64,000 nucleotides of DNA, from contig CAJNOI010000289.1 in NCBI GenBank assembly GCA_905250115.1, positions 23,840 through 87,839 on the forward strand, in the 5' to 3' direction. The notes beneath the pieces were generated by a model. That model saw only the letters and a list, made by a program, of their open reading frames with translations, was not told where the DNA came from and searched no databases. Position 1 is the stretch's first letter. Every line of letters starts with the position of its first letter. The stretch is from Adineta steineri. Taxonomy: Eukaryota; Rotifera; Eurotatoria; Adinetida; Adinetidae. Below are positions 22,259 through 34,353 of this stretch, one piece after another. The position numbers and the translations under genes are program-made.

Positions 22259-23278
22259 CTATTGAATAGGATGAATCCGATGATTTTGAACATTTGTAAT
22301 CATACATGCATGATGTTGTCCTTTATTTTTCGGTATCAGAAGAGGTAACCAAATAGCTATAATTCGAATAAGTTCATGTCGAAAAATAGGCCCTGTTAAT
22401 GTAAACAGATAGAATGAGATTGAATGTGAAATAAGAGAAATGACAGTTGCTGCTTGTAAAAATAAATTATCTCGAGCAATTTCATATTGACTTTTAATAT
22501 TATTTAAAGTAAGACTAAGTTGAAGACGACAAGCTATAAATGGAATAATTGTTAATAAAATAGTAATTACTTGAATAAGTAACATTTTTAATAATTGATT
22601 ATTTATTCGATTTTGAGATAATTGATTTTGTGAAATAACTCGGTGATGTGAACGGCGAATATTATTTATTGTTAAAATACCAAAAATAAACATAAGAAAT
22701 GATGGTAAAAGTGCATACCATACTAAATTCCAAAATGGAGTAAATATAGCATAAATTCCACGTGTTGGAATACATGATGGTACTAAATGACCCAATTGAT
22801 CCGATACTAAGCCAATCTTAAAGTAGATAAGGTTATGAATGTAAACAATAATAAGAAGTGCTGTGCAAGTACAAATAATTCGCCGAGCAAATTTAACTGA
22901 ATTTAAAGTACGAAGTTTGATATTAGATGAACTGCAAAAATATCTATCCATACATGCAAGTGCAATAAACCAAATGGCCAATGCTCGAGTAACAGAGAAT
23001 AAGTATATTTGAATTTTACACAAAGGTTCATTATTTGAAGTTGGGTCAATATTAAAAACACCGACAAGAATACGAAATGGAACAATAATGAATACAACAA
23101 AGAGATTAATACAAGTAGCTGCTAAAAAATAAATACAGCAAGAATTAGCTTGGAATGAACGACGAGTGAAGATAATTAAATTCAGTAAAAGACCAATGGT
23201 TCCAAAGATAATGCAAATGATGGAGATTCCCAAAGTAATTTGTTTTGCAGCACTGTTTATTTGTTCAACAGATGACAT
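22259..23278 (-). CDS. Orphan rhodopsin-like 7TM receptor C
   Basis: Intronless, 339 residues, convergent with receptor B. TM segments lie at about 13-36, 45-68, 90-110, 131-152, 175-200, 232-258 and 272-295. TM3 ends with an intact DRY (CMDRYF) followed by CSSSN, the serine-rich continuation shared by all receptors in this window. The third loop holds NNIRRSHHR and a basic stretch. The tail is ~40 residues with several histidines. Orphan receptor, probably peptide-type, at the plasma membrane. Confidence 0.86.
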   Translation of the reverse strand: MSSVEQINSAAKQITLGISIICIIFGTIGLLLNLIIFTRRSFQANSCCIYFLAATCINLFVVFIIVPFRILVGVFNIDPTSNNEPLCKIQIYLFSVTRALAIWFIALACMDRYFCSSSNIKLRTLNSVKFARRIICTCTALLIIVYIHNLIYFKIGLVSDQLGHLVPSCIPTRGIYAIFTPFWNLVWYALLPSFLMFIFGILTINNIRRSHHRVISQNQLSQNRINNQLLKMLLIQVITILLTIIPFIACRLQLSLTLNNIKSQYEIARDNLFLQAATVISLISHSISFYLFTLTGPIFRHELIRIIAIWLPLLIPKNKGQHHACMITNVQNHRIHPIQ

Positions 23279-25714
23279 GATAATATAATAGAAAGATTTT
23301 CAAATGAAACTATTTAGATAATATTCTGTTTTTTCTTTTTATGCTTGTTGGATTCAATAAAGAAAAAAGAAAAAAGGATGCATAGGATGTAAAAATATTT
23401 TTTTGATAGTTCATGAATAAATCTTTTACATGAATGCCTGTCTAAAACGGGTTTGATTTGCGTGCGAAACGCTAAAAGTGAGCGCATTTGAATGCGTTTC
23501 CAGTGAATCAAACGAAGCGTTCAAATACGATTTATTTTAGAAATGCGTTCATAATTTGACTTGCATTCAAATACATTTGATTTGCGTGCGAAACGCTAAG
23601 AATGAACGCGTCTGAATGCGTTTTCAGTGAAACAAACGAAGCGTTTAAACATGATACATTTTAGAAACGTGTATGAATGCGTTCAAACGTATTTTTTTTG
23701 TGAGAACGCGTCATCCGTGAAGCATTCGAAGCGTCTAAACACGTCTCATATAAAATCTAAAAATTTTGAAAATATATGATAGTTTATCTCAGATTGGAAA
23801 TGAGTCGCCATCAACAACACTTTTCGATGGTCTTAGTGCGTCCCAACGTATTAAATGTTTTTCAGGAACCTGTTGAGACGTACATAATTTTTTCCCGTAA
23901 CTACATGGATGTTATAAAAAGGTTTTAAATACGAAAGGAAATTTTTTTTAAATAAAAATCAATCAACAAGAACATAATGGACCTGTAAATATTTTCGCTT
24001 TATCGGTAACATTACTGACTTTATATTCTGAAGAGAAACTAGTTCTATACGACCAACGATTAAATAAAGAATATCAAAGTTTATTGATGTTGCTCATAAA
24101 TGTATGAATTTATGCATTGATAGCTGCTTCAACTAGTGATGGTATTACTTCGTTTGTCCACGTACTTTTCTTATAATTATGTATTAATCAAATTATTATA
24201 AGTACATTATTCATACAAAAAAAAAGTTCTTTTTGATTTATCTTGTGTTTGTTAATGAAAACCAGTGTTTTAATTTATTTTGAATAAGTGAATTCACTGG
24301 ACGTTACAAAACCTGTACTTATTTATAATTTTAGTGTCATTGTTATATTTACTGCTTCGTATCAGACGAGCATTAACAACAAACTTCAAAACAATCTGTC
24401 TAGAGTTTCACACATTCAAGATGTTTTCAAAAATGCGTGTTCTGTGATAGAATGTAGAACTTCAACGAAGTTGTTAGTCGGCTCTGTTGCGAATATTATT
24501 CAAATATTTAAAACGACAATTAGTTATATAAATGAATGGACAATCATTTACTCAAGCAAATCAAAGTACTATTGAGTTATTTCAAAAAATGCCACTGGGT
24601 AATTTTGGTCAATAATATTTTCCTAGATCAATTTTTATTAGTAATTAATTGAATGGAAGCTATTATCTTAACAATCATCAGTAGTCTAATCGAGTGTGGT
24701 TCTTATCAATATCTTCATCCTCTCCCACACACAATTCATGTGAGTCTGGAAAGATTGATTCGTTTGGAAACAAATATCGTATAAATATTTTTATTAATAT
24801 AAAAATGATAATTATACATTACTTTTAAGATTTCATTACATTGTAAAATGATTTTAATCAAAATCGAGATCACATTTGAGCAAATTCTCTCATAGTGGAT
24901 ATACTCATAGAGCTAAAATACAATATGAATCACTTGTGATACAAAGTTAATTACAAAAATATGATGACTTCTTTCAGAACTATGGAATGCCAGATTAGCT
25001 TAAAGTATCAGCAGAGTTTTGGCAACTAGATAAAGAAAATATCTTTGTAATATAATTTCTCACTGTTAATTTCAAATTTATTTGTAATAATACCTGTTTT
25101 CGAATTCTGACTTTGTAATTTTCTATAATATGCCTTAAAAAATTATATTTTTTTCAATCCAAATGACAATTTTCAATTATTGATAAATAGTTCTATCTGA
25201 CGTATTTCAAGGTTGTATGATGAAACACAAATACAATATATAAGTACTCTAAAAACAAAACAAGTGTTGTTTTCGTGACATATGTCCTTGAAAAGTCATA
25301 AAGATAATATATTCTAAAATCTTGATTGAATGTATCATAACATAAGAATATTAAACTTTTTCTTCGACTAAATACAATTTATTCCAAGTACAGATGATGA
25401 TGGTATAGAGTAAATGTGTGGCTCAAGGTTGAAAAACATGTATATACATCTGCTTGATACCCATCGTCATTTTCATTCTTCACTCAAATATTCGTAAGAA
25501 AAAAACAATATGCACATGTGCATTTTTTCTTTTTCTTTTGATTCTTCACCTTTTAACGATTAGAATCTATAGCAAACACAGTATGTCTTTTGTTCGTTCT
25601 TGTCTTTATATCGAACAAGTAAAAATAAATGTGTGCTTATCGAGTCATCACATATATGTGTTGTTTTTATTATTCTTGTCAAATCTTGTTATTTATTTTT
25701 ATGTAGTGTATTGA
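23279..25714. other. Long intergenic spacer
   Basis: No supported gene. It holds the 124-bp tandem repeat at 23452-23745 and a weak fold-back at 24691-24732 (GAGTGTGGT then CCTCTCCCACACAC). The last ~250 bases lead into the F-box gene. Confidence 0.6.
23452..23745. repeat. Minisatellite, ~124-bp unit
   Basis: The block starting TTTGATTTGCGTGCGAAACG at 23452 recurs at 23576, 124 bases later, with about 80% identity by eye. A third, truncated and more diverged copy follows from about 23695. The unit is rich in GCGTT/AACGC words, giving many small internal palindromes. GC-richer than its surroundings. Confidence 0.75.
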
Positions 25715-26671
25715 ATGGCAAATTCAAATGACCAACTAGCCACATTTCCTCCTGAACTTTTAATCCGCATTTTCTGTCATATCGATTCTATAAAAGAACT
25801 TTTACGTGTTTCATGTACATGTCGACAATGGCGATCGCTAATTTTAGATAGATGGTTTCAACAGTATCGATTTCGTGAATTTGCTCGACGACATCTCATC
25901 GGTCATTGGAAATTTGAGGATACAAACAAACTTGGTCACGATTCATCAGGCATTACTAAAGATCGTTATACATTCACAGGTCAACCACGACAGAATACAT
26001 GTTTTCTTGGTTCTTGTGCTAGTTTTGATGACAGATCATCTATTGATATTCCAGTCTATGATCTTCCTCTTTATCAAACAGATCATTTCTGTGTTGCAGT
26101 CTGGCTAAGTACCAGTCGTATGGCCTTTGATCATCGTACCGCAGTTGGAGCATGGAAACCTGATAATAATCATTGGCTTCATCTTGGTCACAGTAATTAC
26201 TTTAAAACAGAAAACCAAGTTATAATTTCGCCAGCTCTAGTTCAGTATGAATGTGCCGGTGGGACCTTTGGAACAAATCAATGGTTTCATTTAGTAGTCC
26301 TCGTTTCTCGTCTGAAACAATCACTTTATGTTAATGGAAAACTCGCCAATACAGTTGATATGAGCCAATATCAGAATCATTCAACTGTTTTCAAAAAACA
26401 TTTAATCACTAAAGAGATGATTACCAATTGGAAAGAAGAAAAAATACAACGACCTCATACTTTACATATTGGAGCGAAATCTTTTGGACTTAATTTTTGG
26501 TTAGGCGACATTGCAGATCTCAGCGTATGGAATTGTCATCTTGAACCTCATGAAATCGAAGCTATCTATGAACAAAAGGTTACTGTTGACAAGGTCAACG
26601 TTAGTGATTATGTATTAAACAAAATGTCGCGTGTTAGTCCACCAACAGAAAAGCTTCCTTCTGTAAATTAA
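25715..26671 (+). CDS. F-box protein with LamG/concanavalin-like domain
   Basis: Intronless, 318 residues. Residues ~8-50 form an F-box (FPPELLIRIFCHIDSIKELL then CRQWRSLI), which would bind SKP1 in an SCF ubiquitin ligase. From ~62 to ~290 comes a jelly-roll domain of the LamG / concanavalin-A-like type: GHWKFED, a DSSG turn, SFDDRSSIDIP, then FCVAVWL and LYVNGKL strands, and DIADLSVWN near the end. This domain normally binds glycan or protein, so the protein may be a substrate adaptor recognising glycosylated or misfolded clients. Cytosolic, no signal peptide. F-box plus LamG is an uncommon animal pairing. Confidence 0.85.
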   Translation: MANSNDQLATFPPELLIRIFCHIDSIKELLRVSCTCRQWRSLILDRWFQQYRFREFARRHLIGHWKFEDTNKLGHDSSGITKDRYTFTGQPRQNTCFLGSCASFDDRSSIDIPVYDLPLYQTDHFCVAVWLSTSRMAFDHRTAVGAWKPDNNHWLHLGHSNYFKTENQVIISPALVQYECAGGTFGTNQWFHLVVLVSRLKQSLYVNGKLANTVDMSQYQNHSTVFKKHLITKEMITNWKEEKIQRPHTLHIGAKSFGLNFWLGDIADLSVWNCHLEPHEIEAIYEQKVTVDKVNVSDYVLNKMSRVSPPTEKLPSVN

Positions 26672-27643
26672 CTTTGAAACCCTAGATCAGTAAATTCTTT
26701 GATAAAATTTGATGAAGATATCAATCGTCATAGTAGTTTTTCGAGAAAAGGAATATTTTTAAGATTGTACTTAAAATTTCTCAACTTTTTCGAATTCAAA
26801 ATGAAAATAAAAACATTATCTCAGAGGATACTTGCTCTGAAAGTAAAATCGTATCTGATTTTCGACTAAATTCTAACTATTATCTTTGCCTCACTGACTT
26901 GATAGTGTCATTAGTTATTGTAGAAGAAAGTCAACATTAGAGATTCGTTGACTTAGAAACTCCAGTGTGATCACTGAAACACTAGAATTGTATTCATCTT
27001 ACGTCCTCACTAAGGGTGAGGGTGGCTATACCAAACGAAAAGACGAAGATATATCTAGTTAGGCATAAGTCTTACTTTTCAAGAATCGATCGTAAGTCGA
27101 AAATGAGTTCTTTTATTTTGAAAATGAAAATACTCATCAGGGATCTGCATCTAAATAGGATGTTACAAAAATTAGGATTAAAGACGCAATTTCAAAAAAA
27201 TGGATATATGATGAAGAAGTTAGAAAATGAGAGATAAATCTAATGCTTAAGGCTTCGTTCAAGAAGTAATTATTTGGTATAATATCTCGAGGTGACAATA
27301 ATTTAAAATATCACTTGGGTTGCGCATCGACGAAAAGTAAAATGAAATTGTGTATAATCATCAATGCATTGGTATTGTCTAAATTTATTGTAGTGTTAAA
27401 AGCGGTGAATGAACTATTTGCATAATAGAACAATGATGAAAAATATAGGATCATCTATCAAAGAATATCGTTCTGCTTTTTACCTGATAGATTGTTGGAA
27501 GTATAGAATTGATCAAACCTTTTTATCTTTCTTAAGGACATCACATTCTTACTGCATTGATAGTGAGATAATCACTCATTTTTTATTCTATGATTCACTT
27601 CATTTATTGTCTTTTGTCAAATGATAGCTCGGAAGCAATATGT
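26672..27643. other. Intergenic spacer
   Basis: AT-rich, between the convergent F-box and two-TM genes. Two short frames (about 70 codons) show biased low-complexity composition and no homology I recognise. Nothing else seen. Confidence 0.55.
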
Positions 27644-28454
27644 TTAAAGTTCAGTATTCGAAGATCGATTCCTTTTTGAGCATAAAGCGACATACTGGTA
27701 GCAACAACAAATAAGAATAAAAATAACACCGAGAAAAAGCATAAAACCAGCAAAATAAATAGTATTACGAGCAGTATGAGTAAAACCATCACGAAAACCA
27801 TACTGAGCATATGCACTTGGACGATTATAACGACCAGGAAGAAACATTTCAACAAGTATAAAAAGACAAATGGCTAGAATTATTAAAATAAGAAGACCAA
27901 ATACTAGGAGAATATTAGTAACGATGCTTTTGGGACGACTCCGATCAATGTGTTGTTTTCCAGAGTACGATGGTGTATCATTTATGATTAGAGTTTCTGT
28001 TGTGTCTAAATGAAAATGTTGAGTAGTTTATAATAGCGAAGTTGATTTATTTTAGCAACGAATTTATAGTACAAATAGTTGTTTCACGTATTCGCCAATT
28101 ACTGAATATAGAAATAGACTTTTCCATGAGAAAACTATGTGCGGTTACTACTATAAATATCGCAGAGGAAGAGTATTGATTACAACAAATCTCTTGATGA
28201 GTATTAGTGATATTCAGATTATGTTTTATTTCATATATGTCTACTAAGTTATTAGTAAATATGAGAAATAAATAGATAGATCGGCTCAGAGTTATGAATT
28301 TGAATAGTCTATGCATGGAATTTTGGTCTAATTTTTTTATAAATCGTCTCTTGACAATCTGTTACATTTACTTACTTGATATTGGTATCATTTGTTCTTC
28401 GGGTTGTTGATTCACATTTTGAATAATAAATCCTTCACTTTGTCGTTGACTCAT
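27644..28454 (-). CDS. Small two-TM membrane protein, function unknown
   Basis: Two exons, 28376-28454 and 27644-28005, join in frame across a 370-nt intron (28006-28375) to give 146 residues starting MSQRQSEGF. A polar N-terminal ~60 residues is followed by a hydrophobic segment at ~63-85 (VTNILLVFGLLILIILAICL), a short loop rich in Tyr, Arg and Gly, and a second segment at ~113-135 ending in CCC. The C-terminus is basic and polar. The hairpin layout with a cysteine cluster resembles small tetraspan- or LAPTM-type fragments, but no family is recognised. The intron has no telomere-like motif or MITE signature, unlike other long introns here. Confidence 0.6.
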
Positions 28455-31133
28455 GTGTTCTTTGAATTGGATGAGTACGCATCGTGTCGCTTAAAATGTA
28501 GATTTCGAATAATTTAAAATTTTTTTCTAAAATGTTGTTAGCATAAAAAAGTAAATTGATATTTATTCAAGTATATTTGCATCATTGTTTACAGATGACA
28601 ATCAAAATGCTATAACTTATCTATGTAAAGCTCCAGAAAAGAATTATTTAAACGCATATTTTTTAACATATCAAACCGTTTTAATTGTCTACAGATTTAG
28701 TAGAAGCTTGTTTTTCTTCTAGTCGGAGATAAATTGTTTCAAAACTATCTGAGTTACTCAGATTGATATAATTATCTTCTGGTTATTTCTGAAGAAGTCA
28801 TCCCATACGTAACATAAACCTTAATGGATTAAGTAATTTCGACATCATTTGTTTACCAAAAATCTGTTGCCAACGAAAATCGGTCTTTAACAAATATTAA
28901 TGCGTGGATTCGTGTTTTTATTATTATTTATATTATCTTAGAAAAATAATTTCTACATTGTAATACATATGTTGCAACTAAATAGAGTTAATGCTGTTGA
29001 TAAGGTAAATGTTCAATAAATGCTAAGTAAATAATAATTCCAATTTAATAGTTCTTTTATTGTTGACGAGAAGCAGTTCAGAAAAGTTTCAATGCAATCA
29101 AATTAATAGAAGAAAAAAATATAAATAATATACCATTAATGCATCGTCGTCATATACTATTCATATATAATTGCAAGGCATAGATTGCCCTCATAATTAT
29201 CGATAGAATGGTATATTTCATGTTTTTTTCTTTCTATCCCTCGTCGACAGCACTATTACAATATTTGATAAACATTTAGTGCAATACTGATATTCTAAAC
29301 TTAACAAACGAATAAAATGTTTTTTGTTGATATCGTCAATTCTATAACTTAACTATGAAACTTTTATTCTGATATAAATATTTTATCTACTTCATTGTAA
29401 ACTTATTATTTAGGTGAAAAAAAATGAATCAGAAGCAAAAATAATTTTGTTATTTAGAGAGTATAAGAAAGAAGGTGTAAATAAATGCATCAATGATTAA
29501 ATAGAGACCAATAGATTTTTTTTATGATCAAGACTGTAAAAAGTATTTTTCTTTTTCTTTTCTTTGCTTCACGTATAAGCTTACAAAACATAACAAGAAG
29601 ATAGAACGAAAACATGTGCTCTTGCGATTCGTGTACGCATAATATTTTGTTTATGCTCGTTTTATTTGTGTGATAGTTTAAATTGCTTGATGAAAAAGTT
29701 TTAGAAACATAACGTAATCATTTCAAGTAAAAAAACAAATTTAAGTTGTTATATGTACTGAATTATGTACAATCTAAAAGAAAAAAAATCAATTGTACAT
29801 TATTTAAGAATAAAATAATAATGTTCATTTGAAATGGCTAGCTATTGATGAAAGCAGAATATTTCAAGCTACGATCTTTAATATGGAACAACAATAATGA
29901 AAAAAAAGTTATTGTCCCGAAATCCGGAAATTTTTTAAAAAAGATTCAACAGTTTATGTAACAAAGAAGCATGTATAAGGAAAAAGAGAAATTATTTGAT
30001 TTGAAGAGAAGTGATGTAGTTCACTTTTTACTAGCCACCAATAAAGAAAGTCCCATGAGATGTTCATCGCGATCAATCTCATCGCCTTCGAAATGTTTGG
30101 CAAGTACGACTGTGAAAGCTTAGATTCAGTTCTTTCGAAATGTAACTGTTACATTCTTATTGGCAAATGTATTGAATTGGGCTGGAAGGTGTGGGTGTAA
30201 ATAAAGCATAGACATAACACCCACACTCTCAAGATGCACGTCTGTGTATATTTGCTAATAGAAGTGCAGAGCACAGTAAAGTAGAATGGCACTCGGTAAA
30301 CGGTAATCATGATTGAAGTAGACAACCATAAACACTTATGAAAGAATCTTATCATTCTCTTCTGTTAGAACGATATCAGAAATTTTCCAGATTTTTACTC
30401 TCCGGATTCCAAGACATATTCAAAAAAAATTCAGAGTGTAGTATTCAAATAATCAAATTATTTGCCAATGTTTGCATAACGTATCCGTGCAATCAATTGT
30501 GTAGCGGTTAAAAAGAAATACTGTAAATGATCAGTATAAAAATATTGACGCCCGCAAGTTCAAGTGTATTACTTTTGCTGAATGTATGGAAAATACATAT
30601 ATTGAACATCTACCCTGAAGATAATTTAAAAAAGCCACATGACTTAGGATCAAGAATTAGAAACAAGGCTGGGTGACTGATCTATGAATCCATATTTCCA
30701 AATATAATGGTACAAAATAGTTTATACAATTAGTCAGCCATGATGTTTAAAATTTTGAAGTTACATAAAAGCCCTATAAGTTACAATGAAAGCGCACTAA
30801 GCCGTTAATTTGAGAAAATTTTGCCCTTAACAGTAAACTTGATTTTTCTTTTTTACAATTTTAAGATAAAATTATGAATTCTCGTTTTGAAATTTCTGCT
30901 TCCCTAGTAGATCTCTCTCGTTATGATATATTTACCATACAACAAATTATCCAATCATTTAAAATAGTTTTATTATTATACCTCATGTTGTTCAATAAAC
31001 AAACAACTGATGATTTGAATGTAATGATGAATACAAATTTCAAGTTTATTTCATTAAATTATATAATTCATTATTTACAATAAACGACATTTAGAAAAAA
31101 ACGAGTTTTAAATTAATATAATAGTACAATTGA
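28455..31133. other. Long intergenic spacer
   Basis: About 2.7 kb with no convincing gene on either strand. It holds one clean fold-back (30185-30231). A 69-codon frame at 30874-31083 has no recognisable features. Confidence 0.6.
30185..30231. repeat. Telomere-like fold-back motif
   Basis: G arm GAAGGTGTGGGTGT and C arm ACACCCACACTCTCA: eleven or more complementary bases around a ~18-nt AT-rich loop. One of the best-formed copies. Confidence 0.7.
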
Positions 31134-33821
31134 TTAATCAATAAAATGTTCATGTCGATTAATAATAAGTGTAGTATCATCATCAATAGCTTCACAGAAT
31201 GCGCCACCCATAAGTACAGTATTTGGCATTAAACGAGTAAATAATAATAAAAATGGTGAATCATTTATCTCACATCGTTGAATTTTGATATCGATTTCGA
31301 ATATCGATCTCGATGAATCAACAACAATATCAATAATTGTGTTTTTTCTTGGAATATCGAATTGATTTTGAACAGTTAATTCAATATTCCATAATGATGA
31401 AATTCGAATATTATAAGATAATGCATGTTGAATTCGAATTCTATATTTCTTTTTCATCGATTCAATTTGAATATGTTCAACAGCTAATTGACGATTAAAA
31501 CTATCATCAAATGTACAATTTGTTGAGCTAGAACATGTTTTATTATATAATTTACGACCACTTTTAATTGAAAATTGATCAAGTATAGGTGATAGAACAA
31601 GACCATGATATGTATTAATTGTAATTGTCGATTGTTGTGATAGAAGTGAAATATTAAATGAATTATTCATTGAAGTTTCTGCAGAATAAATTGATTTTGA
31701 TATATGTTTAGCATAAAATGTACTTGGATGATTTTTCGTAAATGGTTGACGAATACAACAAACAATCAAGACAATAAAAAAACTAAATAAAAGAACAATT
31801 AATAAACGAATAAATTGTTTTGTTCGTTGTAATAATGGAAGAAAAAATAGTGTAGGAATAACAACAATACTACAAATAATTATATTTCCACGATGTATCC
31901 ATCCAGATGAAAATCGTAGTGATATAAATGGAGTAAAAATACGAAGTATTCGATTGACTGTTTCAATGGTATGTATCAATGGAAAAAAAGATATTAACAA
32001 TGGTAAATATAACTGATGAGCGTTTTTTTCAAAGATTTGTTTCCAATGAAGAATAAATTCAATAATAATAAGAACAAGATATAACGGACAAATAAATATT
32101 GACCAAATAAGAGTTATATAAAAAAATCGAGAATTAGAATAAATTGAAATAATCATTGATAAACTATAAATGATGAGAACGGAAAAATTTTGTTCAAAAT
32201 CGAAATGAATTTCATTTAAATTTTGAGAACATTTTCGAAGAATAAAACGATGTAATAGATCGAATAAATATTGAAAAATAATAAAACCAATTAAACATGG
32301 TAAACTAAAAAGAAATATGGCTAATGTTGAATTACCAAACCATGGAGCAAGTTGAATTAATGATGTAATACACGCTAAAATCAATGAAAATCCAAAACCA
32401 ATAATCATAGATAGAATATTCGAAATCGAATATATAATGATAGAAATAATACGAATAATCAATGGATTTTTAAATCGAAAATAAATACAATGAAAATCAT
32501 TACATGAGAAATTTTTTTGTCGATGATATATATGATCAAATATGATTCGAATTATACCAATAATAATAATTAATATAATTAAAAATTTTTGAATTAATAT
32601 TGATGTCGATAGTTTATATATCATCAAATATCGACTAAGAATATCAAAATAAATTAAAGGATCTGCATCGTTATTATCGTTTAGCTGTTGGTTATGCTCA
32701 AGGAGTATATTACGAATTAATATAGCAAGATTATCACCAAGATCTTGAATAACACCTTGTTTAAATGTTGATAATTGATCTAGTGGTGTATGATATGTGT
32801 AACCATCAAGAAAGAAACCAAAATCGTATCCTGATAGAAAAGAAATCAAATTGAAAGCATCATAATCAGTAGAAAATTGAAACCACGTTGAAGTTTTCTG
32901 TAGGATTACATTCGTACGTGGTCTTGCCACACGACTATAATCCATGATAAGCTACAAAAACAATTCATACAAAGTTAATTGGACTGACAAAGAAAAAATA
33001 CCTGTGATGATGTTGTTCGCATTAGATTAGCTGCTTCAGTACAACGAACTGAATCAACATTGAGAAAATAACGAACATTAAAACGCCATTTATGATGAAG
33101 CATAAATGCCAAGGCACCTTCTACTCCTGGTTCTTCGGCATTTGTGAATAGTATAATCAAGGGAACATTAGAAAAATTTATTGTTAAATCATTAATTAAA
33201 TTTGAGAAAAGTTCAAGTAAAATAACGACACCCGAACCATCATCAGCAGCTCCAAGACTGAATTCCACTATTAAAACAGAAGAAAAAAAATAGAATTTTA
33301 CTTCAAATGATTAAATTTCTAAACGTACGCACCTGAATCGTAATGAGCAGTTAATATTAGACTCTGCATATTTTGAGATTTATTCATTGAATTTGATACA
33401 CGAACAAGAATATTTTGTAATTGATTGTGTTTCGAATCAGTAAAATTTTGAAGATCAAGTTCACATTGAATATGTCTTTCATCCATCGAACAGATACGTT
33501 TTATTTGTGAAATAAGATAATTACGTGCATCAAAATTTCCACGTGTATTACTCACTCTTGATCCATATTGAGTTAAATTACTTAAATAATCAAGAGCACG
33601 TTCTTCACTAAATATATGACGTGGGACTGTTCGTGTTTTTACTGTCGGCACCGAATAGGATAGATGATGTGCAATGGACCAGCAAGAAGTAAAAGACAAA
33701 TTAATAAAACAAGCCATAGAATAAATTCTTTGAGATGTTGATTATTATGTGATTTTCGACGAATTTGATTCGTATTAGAAAATTGGGGTATGAAAACAGT
33801 TTCTTCTACTATTTCATCCAT
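31134..33821 (-). CDS. ERMP1-like M28 metallopeptidase, multi-pass membrane protein
   Basis: Four exons (33680-33821, 33333-33641, 33002-33267, 31134-32951) give 844 residues, near the ~900 of human ERMP1. A TM segment at ~30-47 is followed by a lumenal peptidase-M28 domain. Candidate zinc ligands seen: H in AHYDS (~149), D in AADDGSG (~161), E-E in NAEEPG (~195), D in LNVDS (~222) and H in YHTPLD (~285). The C-terminal half has about nine hydrophobic segments, then a lumenal-type beta-rich tail with a Cys pair (CSSSTNC). This is the ER metallopeptidase-1 layout, and the protein would be an ER aminopeptidase-like enzyme. Intron 1 (33642-33679) is only 38 nt; without it the frame is broken, so either a minimal intron or an indel lies there. 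Confidence 0.85.
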
Positions 33822-34260
33822 TGATAATTGTTATTCATGATGTATATGCTCTTTTTATATATAAGTCAAATATTCATTTGTTTCTTTCGATGGTTGCACG
33901 TGTACGAAATAATTTATTTTACTGATGTGAAGAAAACGATAAAAAAGTAATAAAAATACTCGGAAGAACAGAAAGAAAAAGAATAGTATATAATTTCATA
34001 TTCGACAGGATAAGAAATTGTTTTTGACTATTGTGTTACCGTTAACATCATTTAGTCATTCATAGCAAGGTTTTAAATGAGATAAGGTGGGATGAAGTTA
34101 TTATCCCATGGAATTTTTTATCCAAAGAAATGTAATCAAGAGAAATGATCTATTTTTCACGTTCGCTTTATTCCTTTAATATTTTCTCGAGAATTGATGT
34201 TGTATATACGGATAAAAAGGCATGATTATTAGAATTTTTAATCATCTTTATTCAATCCAG

Positions 34261-34353
34261 AGAGTGTAGGATGGGTCTGGGTGTAGGCGTTCGTGCCTAT
34301 CAACGCTCAACCCACTCATACATCGACACCTATACCCACAATCTTTTATAATA
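34261..34353. repeat. Extended telomere-like fold-back motif
   Basis: G arm 34261-34286 (AGAGTGTAGGATGGGTCTGG and on), inner AGGCG/CGCT pairing, C arm 34309-34353 containing ACCCACTC and CACCTATACCCACA. Longest spacer of the family. Confidence 0.55.

Noticed and set aside
24288..24575. 95-codon frame in the 23.3-25.7 kb spacer
   Set aside because: Random-looking composition, no domain, no splice context; not supported as a gene.
30874..31083. 69-codon frame just downstream of the ERMP1-like gene
   Set aside because: Hydrophobic AT-rich translation with no recognisable feature; probably chance.
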